Position numbers and translations under genes: made by a program
Origin: Paenibacillus phytohabitans
GTDB lineage: Bacteria > Bacillota > Bacilli > Paenibacillales > Paenibacillaceae
Length of the DNA stretch: 64,000 nucleotides
Assembly: GCF_013141775.1 (NCBI RefSeq)
Contig: NZ_WHOB01000098.1
Location: 62,001 to 126,000, forward strand
Direction of reading: 5' to 3'
Shown: positions 55,551-64,000 of the stretch, piece by piece
Position numbering within the stretch: position 1 is the first letter of the stretch
Layout: each line of letters begins with the position of its first letter
The notes under the pieces: model-generated
The model's input: only the letters and a program-made list of their open reading frames with translations
Database searches by the model: none
What the model was told of the DNA's origin: nothing

Positions 55551-57962
55551 TTGAGACTGCTTCGTAATGATACGTTTGAAGTAAACCTCTCAACAGAAGG
55601 TACGGTCGAATCCCTCCGTATGACAGATGATCCCGCAAGGATGAACTGGGTAATTGATGCAGATTATGTTCAGGAGGCCGGCTACGCCCAGGAGCATAAG
55701 CCTTTTGGACAGTGGACGGCCATTGTTGATGATGAACGGATTGAAAGCGCTAACCTGCAGTCCTATATTGAAGTTGCAGGTGATACATCAGCTACTGTAA
55801 CTTTTGTGCATGATAAATTTAAAGTTCAATATGAATATCTGCTGAACAACAATGGAGAATGGGCATGGAAGATCCGTTGTTCAAATCCTGCTGCTGCTGC
55901 CGTAAGAATCAATGGATTTCACAGCTGGTTCTCTCTGGCCTATATCATGTTCCGTGATCGTGATGTCATGAGGAATATCAGGCATTCCTGCGCAGTATTT
56001 CCGCATATCGGCGGGGATTTCAGCAAATTTGCAGCAGTACGCAGAAGTAATGAGGCACCTCATCTGGCTATATACAGTACCGGGGAACGTGTTGCCGCCT
56101 TTGGTACATATTGCAGTTATGTCAATCGTTTTCTGGAACAGGTCTCCCCGTCACTGGATGGAATGCTCTACCACCGGTTGTCCTTTTTTGAGGATGGAAG
56201 CTCGTTTGAGCAGTCGGCAGACAGTGATTGGATCTATGGCGGCTACGCACCTGTCACCTTAGAGCCTTATGGCGAAAGAGAATGGTCATTTGTGTTTACA
56301 ACATTTAATGGTCAGGCGGATTTCTATACTAAAGCGCTCAAGTACGGACATCCGGGCTGGACCTATTCGTCCGTTACTACTACTGAAGGGAAATTTATTG
56401 CCGAAGTAGAATTGCCTGAACAGGAAACGCTGCAGTCAGTGAAAATGTATAGCGCAACCGGTGAAGCAGGCGTTGTTAACGAGACGGATATCTCAAGTGA
56501 ATTCACAATCGTTCCCGCAGCAGAATCTAGACGCTTACGCGCAGTTCTGCCACTGAAGTCAGCGGGGGAGATCAAGCTGGTTGCTGAGCTCAGTAACGGC
56601 AAATGTGATGTGCTCGTCGGCAATGTCCTCGAGCCTGTTCATAAGATTCTTGAGAAACGGGCCGAATGGCTATGTAACAACAGCTTTAATACAGCCTCAG
56701 TAACCCGCCCCTATTCATTTCTGCCGTTATCCAATCAAGGAGAATCGCTTGGCAAATTAGCTTTCATTCTGATGAAGAATCTTCTATCTCCCCCTGTACC
56801 GTCACAAGTCAGAAAAGTGGAGCTGTCAGCTTTCCTTGATCTAAAATACCATTGGTTTGAACAGGGGGATTTCCTGCATCCCAAACCGCTCTACGGGTCC
56901 TTTTACCGTATTTATGATTTTGACTATATCGGCCACGTGTATTATTTACTATCCAAATTTGATCAATCACATTTATATTACGAAAGTCCGGAAATGTATC
57001 TGATCTGGGCCGCTCAGGTCATGTGTATGAGGCTGGACCCGGAGTGTCACCGGAATAAACGTGAGCAGGAAGAATCGCAGCTTGTAGGAGTATTCATTCT
57101 GTACATTGCAGATTTGTTAGCAGACTTGAGGAAGAGAGCATTAACGTATTGGCATGATAAGCTTAGCAGACTATGGTTAGCGCTGGTGGAAGGGCTGAAG
57201 CAGGGTGCGCAGGCGTATCAAGGAGCCGTGACGGAGCATTTCTATGATAATGCCGGTTTTGGACTTACCTGTGAAGCCTTATGCCTGGCAGGTTTAACCG
57301 ATGAAGCAGAACGGTATGCCCCGCTGATTATTGCCAATATTGGATTCAGCAATGATTATAGAGCCAATGCTCCGGACCGCTGGTGGGAGGCCTTATCCTT
57401 CATGACGCATTCGTTATGGGGAGGATTGGTAGCAGGTGCCGCCCGGTCTTCTTATGAAACCATTGGAGATGCACGCCTGCTGGAAGCCGGTTACCGGGCA
57501 ACAATGGCGATGTTTAACTGCTATGATTGGAATGTACATTCAACAACCCGCAAGCTTAAGCCAGGCGAGGCAGCTTCTACGTATAGCATTGCAGCCCCGA
57601 ATTTAAATATGCCGGAGCTTTCCCGTAACCGCTTTGGCCAATCCATATTCAAGAAGTCGAGTGATCCGTTATTCAGCAGTCTGTTCTCCAATATTGAAGG
57701 GGACGACTGGGATATGGGAGAGGAGCTCGTCGCATATCTGCTCGGCTTTGGTTCAACCACCTATCTGTACACAGATAGCGAAGGAGAGCTGCGATGTGTA
57801 AATGGGTTGATTGAGCCGGCAGAGAAGGGCTGGGAGATTACAAGCTATGCTGCATATCCGGCCAGATATGTGATGCTGGAGCAAGGGCTGTCATTCGTTT
57901 CAACGCCTGGGGAAAGCCTCAAGAGTGTATTGTTTATCGAAGGGAAGTTTGAACGAGCATAA
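55551..57962 (+). CDS. Uncharacterised 803-residue protein, probable carbohydrate-active enzyme
   Basis: TTG start with AGGAGTGAG before it. No signal peptide, so cytoplasmic. The first approximately 370 residues are beta-rich, sandwich-like, with many aromatic residues (GQWTAIVDD, FHSWFSL). The rest is helical with Trp/Tyr-rich segments typical of alpha/alpha-barrel sugar enzymes (YRIYDFDYIGHVYYLL, YLIWAAQVM, DRWWEALSFMTHSLWGG). The layout resembles the secreted DUF5695-like protein at 61597, and both lie in the same LacI regulon. I infer an intracellular glycoside hydrolase or lyase acting on the imported oligosaccharide; no known family or catalytic pair is assigned. Confidence 0.65.
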   Translation: MRLLRNDTFEVNLSTEGTVESLRMTDDPARMNWVIDADYVQEAGYAQEHKPFGQWTAIVDDERIESANLQSYIEVAGDTSATVTFVHDKFKVQYEYLLNNNGEWAWKIRCSNPAAAAVRINGFHSWFSLAYIMFRDRDVMRNIRHSCAVFPHIGGDFSKFAAVRRSNEAPHLAIYSTGERVAAFGTYCSYVNRFLEQVSPSLDGMLYHRLSFFEDGSSFEQSADSDWIYGGYAPVTLEPYGEREWSFVFTTFNGQADFYTKALKYGHPGWTYSSVTTTEGKFIAEVELPEQETLQSVKMYSATGEAGVVNETDISSEFTIVPAAESRRLRAVLPLKSAGEIKLVAELSNGKCDVLVGNVLEPVHKILEKRAEWLCNNSFNTASVTRPYSFLPLSNQGESLGKLAFILMKNLLSPPVPSQVRKVELSAFLDLKYHWFEQGDFLHPKPLYGSFYRIYDFDYIGHVYYLLSKFDQSHLYYESPEMYLIWAAQVMCMRLDPECHRNKREQEESQLVGVFILYIADLLADLRKRALTYWHDKLSRLWLALVEGLKQGAQAYQGAVTEHFYDNAGFGLTCEALCLAGLTDEAERYAPLIIANIGFSNDYRANAPDRWWEALSFMTHSLWGGLVAGAARSSYETIGDARLLEAGYRATMAMFNCYDWNVHSTTRKLKPGEAASTYSIAAPNLNMPELSRNRFGQSIFKKSSDPLFSSLFSNIEGDDWDMGEELVAYLLGFGSTTYLYTDSEGELRCVNGLIEPAEKGWEITSYAAYPARYVMLEQGLSFVSTPGESLKSVLFIEGKFERA

Positions 57963-57979
57963 ATTTAAACGTTTAAATT
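57962..57979. promoter_or_regulatory. LacI-type operator 3 (perfect 18-bp palindrome)
   Basis: AATTTAAACGTTTAAATT, overlapping the stop codon of the 803-residue gene and starting the 292-bp region before the transporter genes. Confidence 0.75.
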
Positions 57980-58054
57980 AATACACTGATTGAAAATTCA
58001 TAAATATAGGTTGAAATAGTCGTTTTTCAATCTAAACTACGGGTGATATAATAA

Positions 58055-58068
58055 AGTAAGCGCTTCCT
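58055..58068. promoter_or_regulatory. Possible CcpA (cre) site
   Basis: AGTAAGCGCTTCCT resembles a catabolite-responsive element around a central GCGC but departs from the consensus at the first bases. Weak. Confidence 0.3.
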
Positions 58069-58174
58069 TAAAAGATTAGCTTTAAAATAAACTGGCGTTA
58101 TTTATACGGTGAGTGGTTTGCTGCGTGAAGAATGTCTTGGAAAGTCACTTTATTCGAATGGTTTTAGACTTTAT

Positions 58175-58188
58175 GTTAAACGTTTAAC
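58175..58188. promoter_or_regulatory. LacI-type operator 4
   Basis: GTTAAACGTTTAAC, a perfect 14-bp palindrome 67 bp before the binding-protein start. With operator 3, 213 bp away, it could support repression by DNA looping. Confidence 0.75.
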
Positions 58189-58254
58189 TTTAAATCCCGG
58201 GTTAAATGGATAGACATACAAATTCAAGCTAATTTCGAAGGGAGATCAGAGGCT

Positions 58255-59664
58255 ATGAGAACAGGAAGGAAACTAGGGGCAGGTCTTATCCTGACTGCAC
58301 TATTAGTAGGTGCAGCTGGATGCGGGGGCAATGAGGCTAATACAGACAATAACACAAGCACATCGTCACCCGGATCAGAAGCTACCAAAGCACCTGAAGC
58401 ATCTGCTGAAAAGGTCAAAATTATTTACTCCATGTGGGGCAGCGCAGCTGAAGGGAATACAACCCAGGCGGTGGCAGACCGGTTCAATGCTTCCCAGGAT
58501 AAAATTGAAGTGGAGGTGCAGGCGATTCCCTGGGAGAACTACATGACGAAATTGAATACGCTTGCAACAGCCGGACAGCTGCCGGATACAGGGATGCTGA
58601 AGGAGGACGGGGTCATTCAATGGTCCTCTGAAGGGATGCTGAATGATGTAAGCGCCATGTACGAGGGAAGCGACAGCAAGCCCCTGGACAGCCTGGCCTA
58701 CAAATATCAGGGCAAGCCCGTAGCCTATGCGGCGGCCAATGAAATTCTCCTGCTCTACTATAATAAAGACATGTTCGATAAAGCGAACGTACCGTATCCT
58801 CCATCCGCCCTGGATCAGGCCTGGACATGGGATCAATTCGTAGATGCCGCGAAGAAGCTGACGAATGATAAGAACGGCAAGCATCCCGGCGAGGATGGCT
58901 TCAATGCACAGAGCATCGTCCAGTTTGGGGCTTCTGTGGAGAATCTTCCGTGGCAGCTGGAGGCCTGGACACTCAGTAATGGCGGGGGCTTCTACTCCGA
59001 AGATGGCACAGAGGTTAAGGTCGGGGAGGATGCAAGCATTGAAGCTATTCAGCGGGTAGCTGATCTGTACCTGAAGGATCATGTTGCCCCGTTGTCCGTC
59101 GGACAGACCGATGATGGAATCCAGCGCACGATTATTGCCGGTACTGTTGCTATGGCAACTAATGGTCAATGGAATGTAGGAACCAGCCTGAATACGGCAA
59201 AAGAAGAAGGACTGAACTATGGCGTAGCTGTACTGCCATATATGAAGGATAAGGTCACCATCAGCACAGGCGGTGCCAATGTGGTATTCTCCCAAACCAA
59301 ACATCCCAAAGAAGCGATGGAATGGCTGAAATGGTACAACTCCGAAGAAAACAATTGGGAACTCATTTCTTCAGGTATTTGGATGCCAACGCTGGATAAA
59401 TGGTATAAGGATGAAGCACTTACCCGCAAATGGGTAGAGAATCCGAACTTCCCTCCGTATGACGAATATAAGTCAGCCGTTGTCGATTATGCGCAGTCTC
59501 CTGCCGCGCGACCTGCTGCATGGTTCTATACGAACTATACAACGGACTTTAATACGCTGCTCGGATCAATACTGGGAGATGTCTGGACCGGTAAGACAAC
59601 GGCCAAGGATGCGATCTCCAAGAATCTGGAGGCTTTGAAGGCGGCTCATACAGGCAATCAATAA
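58255..59664 (+). CDS. Extracellular sugar-binding lipoprotein of ABC transporter
   Basis: 469 residues. Lipoprotein signal: basic start, hydrophobic LGAGLILTALLVGAAG, then Cys23. Mature part is a family 1 (MalE-type) solute-binding protein: VKIIYSMWGSAAEGNTTQAVADRFN, VQAIPWENYMTKLNTLA, and TWDQFVDAAKKLTNDKNGKHPGEDG. Captures an oligosaccharide for the two permeases encoded next. No ATPase gene is present, so a shared MsmX-type ATPase elsewhere is expected. AGGGAGATCAG precedes the ATG. Confidence 0.92.
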   Translation: MRTGRKLGAGLILTALLVGAAGCGGNEANTDNNTSTSSPGSEATKAPEASAEKVKIIYSMWGSAAEGNTTQAVADRFNASQDKIEVEVQAIPWENYMTKLNTLATAGQLPDTGMLKEDGVIQWSSEGMLNDVSAMYEGSDSKPLDSLAYKYQGKPVAYAAANEILLLYYNKDMFDKANVPYPPSALDQAWTWDQFVDAAKKLTNDKNGKHPGEDGFNAQSIVQFGASVENLPWQLEAWTLSNGGGFYSEDGTEVKVGEDASIEAIQRVADLYLKDHVAPLSVGQTDDGIQRTIIAGTVAMATNGQWNVGTSLNTAKEEGLNYGVAVLPYMKDKVTISTGGANVVFSQTKHPKEAMEWLKWYNSEENNWELISSGIWMPTLDKWYKDEALTRKWVENPNFPPYDEYKSAVVDYAQSPAARPAAWFYTNYTTDFNTLLGSILGDVWTGKTTAKDAISKNLEALKAAHTGNQ

Positions 59665-59670
59665 TAGGGC

Positions 59671-59714
59671 AGGGGGATAACCGCCGGTATTCTGGAAGCG
59701 GTGGTTATCCCCCT
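59671..59714 (+). terminator. Intercistronic hairpin after the binding-protein gene
   Basis: AGGGGGATAACC pairs with GGTTATCCCCCT around a 20-nt loop. It lacks a T tract, so it more likely stabilises the upstream mRNA and lowers permease expression than ends transcription fully. Confidence 0.65.
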
Positions 59715-59737
59715 AACCATGAGGTGGGGAGCAAGGT

Positions 59738-60676
59738 ATGGAAACGATTAAGATGAAAACCATTAATCCACTGCAGAAGCGGCGTTCCCGGATTTTTTCA
59801 GCCGAGGCGCGTGTTGCTTATATCTGTTTGATTCCTGCTTTTCTGGGATTAATCTTCCTGACGTATTTGCCGCTTGTCGGTGTGCTGGGAATCAGCCTGA
59901 CGAATTGGACCGGACTCAAGAGCCCTGTGTTCATTGGCTTGGACAATTACATCAAAATTTTCACCACCGATCCTTACATTAAAGACTCGATTATCTCGAC
60001 GATCTATTTTGCAGCGCTATCTGTAACCGGAAGCATGATTTATTCCCTGTTTATTGCGCTGCTGCTGAACCGGAAAATTCCGGCGAGGGGATTTTTCAGA
60101 GCTGTGTTCTATGTGCCTTATGTGCTGCCGGCTGCAGCGATTTACGTAGGATGGTCTTGGCTGTACGAGGGGAATTTCGGATTCTTTAACTATGTCCTCT
60201 CTGAGCTGGGACTGAACAAAATTCTGTTTATTGCAGATTCCAGCTTTGTCGTCCCTTCTCTCTCCCTGATCTCAGTCTGGCTGGCGGGGAACCTGATTGT
60301 TATCTTTCTGGCGGGGCTGCAGAACGTTCCGGTGGTCTACCATGAAGCAGCGGAAATGGACGGTGCGGGCGGATGGCATCGCTTCCGGCACATTACCATT
60401 CCGTGTATGACACCGATTATTTTCTACAACCTGTTGATGTGCCTGATCGCTAACCTTCAAGTAGTCACACCGGCGCTGGCGTTAACGAATGGCGGTCCGG
60501 GCAACTCTTCGCGGTTCCTGACCTATCTGATGTATGATCAGGCATTTGTAAATTACAGGCTGGGTTATGCCTGCGCAACGACCCTGATTATTTTTGCCAT
60601 ACTGGCGGTCTTTACCACAGTGTTGTTCAAGACATCGGGCCGGTGGATCTACAATGAAGGAGGCGATGACAAATGA
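59738..60676 (+). CDS. Sugar ABC transporter permease (MalF/UgpA-like)
   Basis: 312 residues with six TM helices and the binding-protein-dependent permease loop EAAEMDGAGGWHRFRHITIP (about 206-225) that docks on the ATPase. First permease of the pair. GAGGTGGGGAGC precedes the ATG; the 3' end overlaps the next gene (ATGA, 60673-60676). Confidence 0.93.
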   Translation: METIKMKTINPLQKRRSRIFSAEARVAYICLIPAFLGLIFLTYLPLVGVLGISLTNWTGLKSPVFIGLDNYIKIFTTDPYIKDSIISTIYFAALSVTGSMIYSLFIALLLNRKIPARGFFRAVFYVPYVLPAAAIYVGWSWLYEGNFGFFNYVLSELGLNKILFIADSSFVVPSLSLISVWLAGNLIVIFLAGLQNVPVVYHEAAEMDGAGGWHRFRHITIPCMTPIIFYNLLMCLIANLQVVTPALALTNGGPGNSSRFLTYLMYDQAFVNYRLGYACATTLIIFAILAVFTTVLFKTSGRWIYNEGGDDK

Positions 60677-61542
60677 GCACAGCAGCATATGGCAGATTAA
60701 GAAGCAGGAAACGCAGAGACAGAACCCTGAACATTATAACGTTTGCCGTCGTCATCCTTTTCGCCATCCTGGCTATCTTCCCGATCTGGTGGATTTTCCG
60801 CACATCGCTTATGACGAACGCTGAGATCTACAAATATCCGCCTTCGCTGATCCCGGCCAACTGGTTGTTCTCCAATTATGAGAAGACCCTGCAGGTATTT
60901 AAATTCTGGAAGTACCTATGGAACACGATGGTGATTATCGTCCCTTCCTGTCTGGCAGGTACATTTACGGCTACGCTCTGCGGATATGCCTTTGCAAGAC
61001 TGCGTTTTCGCGGCAAAAACCTGATCTGGGCACTATGTGTGGGGTCCATGCTGCTGCCTGCGATGGTTACGCTTATTCCCCTCTATATCGGCTGGACGCG
61101 GGGGCTGGGCTTCAGTGACAGCTATTGGCCTTTGATTCTGCCGTATTTCTGCGGCGGCGGTGCGTTCAATATCTTTCTGATCCGCCAGTTTATCATGTCG
61201 ATCCCGCGGGAGCTTGATCAAGCAGCAACCATCGACGGTGCCGGATATTTCCGTATCCTGTTCAATATCATCATGCCTGCCATCAAGCCGGCTATGATCG
61301 TCGTCGCGTTGTTTATCTTCATCACACTATGGAATGATCTCCTCCAGCAGATGATTTATATTAATTCAAGCGATAAATATACGATAGCCCTTGGACTTAC
61401 CAATTTCCGGGGCCAGCTGAAGAGCGACTGGTCGTTAACGATGGCTGCAACCTGCTTATCCTTCGCTCCGGGCGTCATTTTCTACTTAATCGGTCAAAGG
61501 TATTTCGTAGAGGGTATTACCCTTACCGGCTTAAAGAATTAG
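60673..61542 (+). CDS. Sugar ABC transporter permease (MalG/UgpE-like)
   Basis: 289 residues, six TM helices, EAA-type loop ELDQAATIDGAGYFRILFNIIMP (about 178-200), C-terminal GQRYFVEGITLTGLKN as in the MalG family. Forms a heterodimer with the preceding permease; translationally coupled to it. Confidence 0.93.
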   Translation: MSTAAYGRLRSRKRRDRTLNIITFAVVILFAILAIFPIWWIFRTSLMTNAEIYKYPPSLIPANWLFSNYEKTLQVFKFWKYLWNTMVIIVPSCLAGTFTATLCGYAFARLRFRGKNLIWALCVGSMLLPAMVTLIPLYIGWTRGLGFSDSYWPLILPYFCGGGAFNIFLIRQFIMSIPRELDQAATIDGAGYFRILFNIIMPAIKPAMIVVALFIFITLWNDLLQQMIYINSSDKYTIALGLTNFRGQLKSDWSLTMAATCLSFAPGVIFYLIGQRYFVEGITLTGLKN

Positions 61543-61596
61543 TCTGTTCCTCTTATACAAAGGATTGTTCATACGACATGTATACAGGAGGTTATG

Positions 61597-64000
61597 ATGA
61601 CCATCATTTCTAAGAAAATGAGGCCGCTGGCGATCGCGCTGCTGCTGGTCTTTCAAACGCTGCCTCTGGAGGTTAGTGCTTCGCCTTCGGCTTCGGTGAC
61701 CGCAGTAAAGGATGAAATCTCCAATGCCAGCCTGTCTGCCAAAGTCGGAGATCTGGGACAAATTGAGGAGCTGTATATTAACAATAACCCTGCCAATAAA
61801 CAGGGGGAACCAATCAACTTCGTGCTGCCTAACACTACATCGCCGCAAAATGGGATCCAGCACCAGTGGATGGGTGAAATGCTCTTTTCATACCGTACCG
61901 GTGCCAGCGAAGTGTTTCCTGATAACAGGGACGGCTTCGTAGAAGTTGACACCAATAAAACACTGGCCGCCGGGGGATCTACGCAATATTCGGCGATCAA
62001 TCCGGATAACCCCTATATAGACAAATCGGCTTCAGCAGACGGGAAAAAGGTCGAAGTCAATTATATCGGACAGAACCTGGACTCTACTGCCCAGCGGGTG
62101 ATGAAAGGCTTCGATGTGAAGTCTGTCTTCGATATGGAAACGGATGACGGTTCCTTGCTATGGGAAATTACCGTGAAGAACAAGAGCAGCCAGTATATCG
62201 AATTCGGGGATATCGGCTTGCCTATGCCTTGGAATAATAAATACCAGACCTTATCTGATACCTATGATGACCGCGTGACTGTGCATAATTTCGCTGGCGC
62301 CGACAGCGGGTATTCCTATGCTATCCGCACCAGCGGGGAAGGGAATTTCATGCTGTTCACCCCGGTGCCGGATAGCGGCGCGCGCATCGAGTATGTGGAT
62401 TATTGGATGCATGAAGCAGGAGAACAGCGTGCTGCGGATACATTCGCGAACTGGACAGGCGACAGCGGCGGCTGGTATCCGGGGCTGAATGTTCTGTATA
62501 TCCACTCCAAGGACATCCAGAAAACCGGCCGCGGATACTTCACCGATGCTTCCAGCCTTGTGCTGGCACCTGATCAGGAGAAGACGTATAAGTTCAAATT
62601 CTCAGCGGTACGGGCCGGCGACAACACGCCTCAGGAAAGTGCCCAAAGTCCGAATAACCGTTCAACTTCGATGGAAGACCGCGAGACTAACCTCCGGTCC
62701 ATCCTGTACAAGTCAGGCATCATTGATGCCGTAGCGGTGCCGGGCTTCCAGACAGCGATCAATATGCCTGTGAAGCTGGACCTGCACTATGATGACAGCA
62801 TCGTTGATGTACAGTCGATCGATATTCAGAATGTGGACGAGAATGACCCGTTTGACGAAGCGCATATCCCGGATATCAAGCCCGGCAAGAGCAGGGAGGA
62901 TATGGTCGATAATTCCCGGACCGGCCGCGGGCTTCCAGACGGGAATGCGGGCTACGCAGAATCGTCCCAATTTGTGGAGACCAAGATTGTGAATGGCGAA
63001 CAGCATCATATCTATTCCCTTCAGTTTGGCTCCATCGGCAATAACAGCGTGCGTGTGGAGTATAAGGTGAAGGCCGGTAATGAATGGGTGGATAAATTCA
63101 CCCAGTATGAATTCAATGTTCTGGCCGAGCTGGATGCCACTTCGGAAGCCCATTCCGGGTTTATGGCCGGGCAAACACAGGACAAGGACCCGGAAAGTGC
63201 GACTTACGGCAACTACTTCGACTGGTATCTTACAAGCGGTATTGACCTGAGTACAAGCCACTGGGGAGATGACTGGAGCCATGATAACATCAACTTCATG
63301 ACCATGAAGAACTACCTTGCTCCCGATCCCGGTGAAATCCGCTCCATTGAGACGTACCTGATCGACTTCATGTGGGAACGGTTCATGAAGAATACGCAGG
63401 ACAGTTATATCGTTGCGAACTGGCTGAAGGATTCCGGTGCGTACACCGATAAAGACAAGCCTTATACACGAACGTTCTCCGAGATCATGGAAGCGACCGG
63501 ATTCTTCAATATGTACCGGATTCAGAAGGCGTATCCTAATCTGATCGAGTACCGGGAATCGCCGCAGTTCTATTTGGAGAAGGCCTATAACATCTATTAT
63601 AACCGTGTATCCACCGGAGCCATCGGATTCTATGGCGAGCAGCAGATTCCGGATATGATTGAAGCCCTGAAGGAAGAGGGAATGGGGGCCGAGTCGGCCA
63701 ATCTGCAGAAGAAGTTCGCCCTCGATAAAGGACGGAACATGACTTACGCCAATTATCCTTACGGGTCGGAATTTGAATATGATAATACCGGCGAGGAAGG
63801 GGCCTATGCTGCAGCCAAGTCGCTGCGCACCTACTACCCTGCGGACGGGCGTGCAGAAGCAGCTGAGGCAAGTATGGAAATGGCCGACTGGAAAACCCGT
63901 GCCATGCGCGGTATTCAGCCTACCTGGTTCCATTACTCCGTGCCGGTCTTCCGCGGCGGCGAAGGCTGGTGGAATTTCCAATATACCGCGTCATTAGCCG
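61597..64000 (+). CDS. Secreted DUF5695-like protein, probable polysaccharide-active enzyme (partial at right edge)
   Basis: 801 codons visible, open at the window end. ATG 61597 (another ATG at 61594 is too close to AGGAGG). A signal peptide (MRPLAIALLLVFQTLPLEVSAS) is followed by a beta-sandwich N-terminal domain (about 30-330), a linker, and a start of helical barrel-like repeats (YFDWYLTSGIDLSTSHWGDDWSHDN, FYLEKAYNIYYNRVSTGAIGFYGEQQIPDM, WFHYSVPVFRGGEGWWNFQYTASLA). I recognise the DUF5695 type tentatively. It lies 54 bp after the transporter genes, so it probably breaks down the external polysaccharide whose fragments are then imported. Confidence 0.7.
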   Translation, partial: MTIISKKMRPLAIALLLVFQTLPLEVSASPSASVTAVKDEISNASLSAKVGDLGQIEELYINNNPANKQGEPINFVLPNTTSPQNGIQHQWMGEMLFSYRTGASEVFPDNRDGFVEVDTNKTLAAGGSTQYSAINPDNPYIDKSASADGKKVEVNYIGQNLDSTAQRVMKGFDVKSVFDMETDDGSLLWEITVKNKSSQYIEFGDIGLPMPWNNKYQTLSDTYDDRVTVHNFAGADSGYSYAIRTSGEGNFMLFTPVPDSGARIEYVDYWMHEAGEQRAADTFANWTGDSGGWYPGLNVLYIHSKDIQKTGRGYFTDASSLVLAPDQEKTYKFKFSAVRAGDNTPQESAQSPNNRSTSMEDRETNLRSILYKSGIIDAVAVPGFQTAINMPVKLDLHYDDSIVDVQSIDIQNVDENDPFDEAHIPDIKPGKSREDMVDNSRTGRGLPDGNAGYAESSQFVETKIVNGEQHHIYSLQFGSIGNNSVRVEYKVKAGNEWVDKFTQYEFNVLAELDATSEAHSGFMAGQTQDKDPESATYGNYFDWYLTSGIDLSTSHWGDDWSHDNINFMTMKNYLAPDPGEIRSIETYLIDFMWERFMKNTQDSYIVANWLKDSGAYTDKDKPYTRTFSEIMEATGFFNMYRIQKAYPNLIEYRESPQFYLEKAYNIYYNRVSTGAIGFYGEQQIPDMIEALKEEGMGAESANLQKKFALDKGRNMTYANYPYGSEFEYDNTGEEGAYAAAKSLRTYYPADGRAEAAEASMEMADWKTRAMRGIQPTWFHYSVPVFRGGEGWWNFQYTASLA

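Noticed and set aside
58375-59304. Minus-strand ORF of 309 codons
   Set aside because: Shadow of the sugar-binding protein gene.
62713-63981. Minus-strand ORF of 422 codons
   Set aside because: Shadow of the DUF5695-like gene, which has a signal peptide, ribosome site and operon context.

Overview
The window looks like a chromosome segment from a Paenibacillus-type endospore-forming Firmicute. The evidence is a Lia/VraSR-like envelope-stress operon, an sspI-type spore protein, an S-layer-homology (SLH) protein with collagen-like repeats and a BclB-type tail, a YwmB-type protein, and ABC sugar uptake under LacI control. The core DNA is moderately GC-rich with strong AGGAGG ribosome sites. The stretch from about 21.1 to 44.5 kb is visibly AT-rich and foreign.

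Layout. 1-3.15 kb (minus strand): two-component system plus ABC transporter (permease cut by the window edge). 3.3-7.4 kb (minus): SLH/collagen-like/BclB-tail surface protein, translationally coupled to a two-domain glycosyltransferase that probably decorates it. 7.7-12.5 kb (plus): liaI-like, pspA, pspC, a second pspA, liaF, liaS, liaR. 12.6-21.1 kb: MATE exporter, ywmB-like gene, zwf, prfC, sspI, ktrA-like gene and a TrmH-family rRNA methyltransferase.

21115-44538 is a complete Tn7-like transposon inserted 13 bp after the stop codon of the methyltransferase gene. It has 25-bp terminal inverted repeats starting TGTGAG, a 5-bp target duplication (ATATG) and arrays of TnsB-type sites at both ends. 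It encodes tnsA, tnsB, tnsC and two different TniQ/TnsD-family proteins. No Cas genes or CRISPR array were seen. Cargo: an Xre regulator, a phospholipase-D-like protein, an ABC-three-component (ABC-3C) conflict system (nuclease-like effector, middle component, DUF3732 ATPase), a toxin-like micro-ORF, an unknown membrane protein, a degenerate group II intron, and a Gabija-like OLD nuclease/UvrD helicase pair. The OLD gene is split at a perfect T TTT TTG slippery heptamer. The left end carries a near copy of the host gene's own terminator, which the insertion pushed 23.4 kb away. A second, internal right-end remnant lies before the Gabija-like cargo, so the element looks assembled in steps.

44.7-51.7 kb is a radical-SAM peptide (RiPP) cluster: LytTR regulator with a degenerate receiver, SPASM maturase, a Cys-rich precursor (CxC...CxCxC), ABC exporter, M16 peptidase and VanZ-like protein. 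51.7-54.1 kb (minus): OmpR/HK two-component pair and a small methyltransferase. 54.3-64 kb: a carbohydrate locus with a LacI regulator, an uncharacterised 803-residue protein, a binding protein with two permeases, and a large secreted DUF5695-like protein running off the right edge. Four palindromic AAACGTTT operators tie the locus together.
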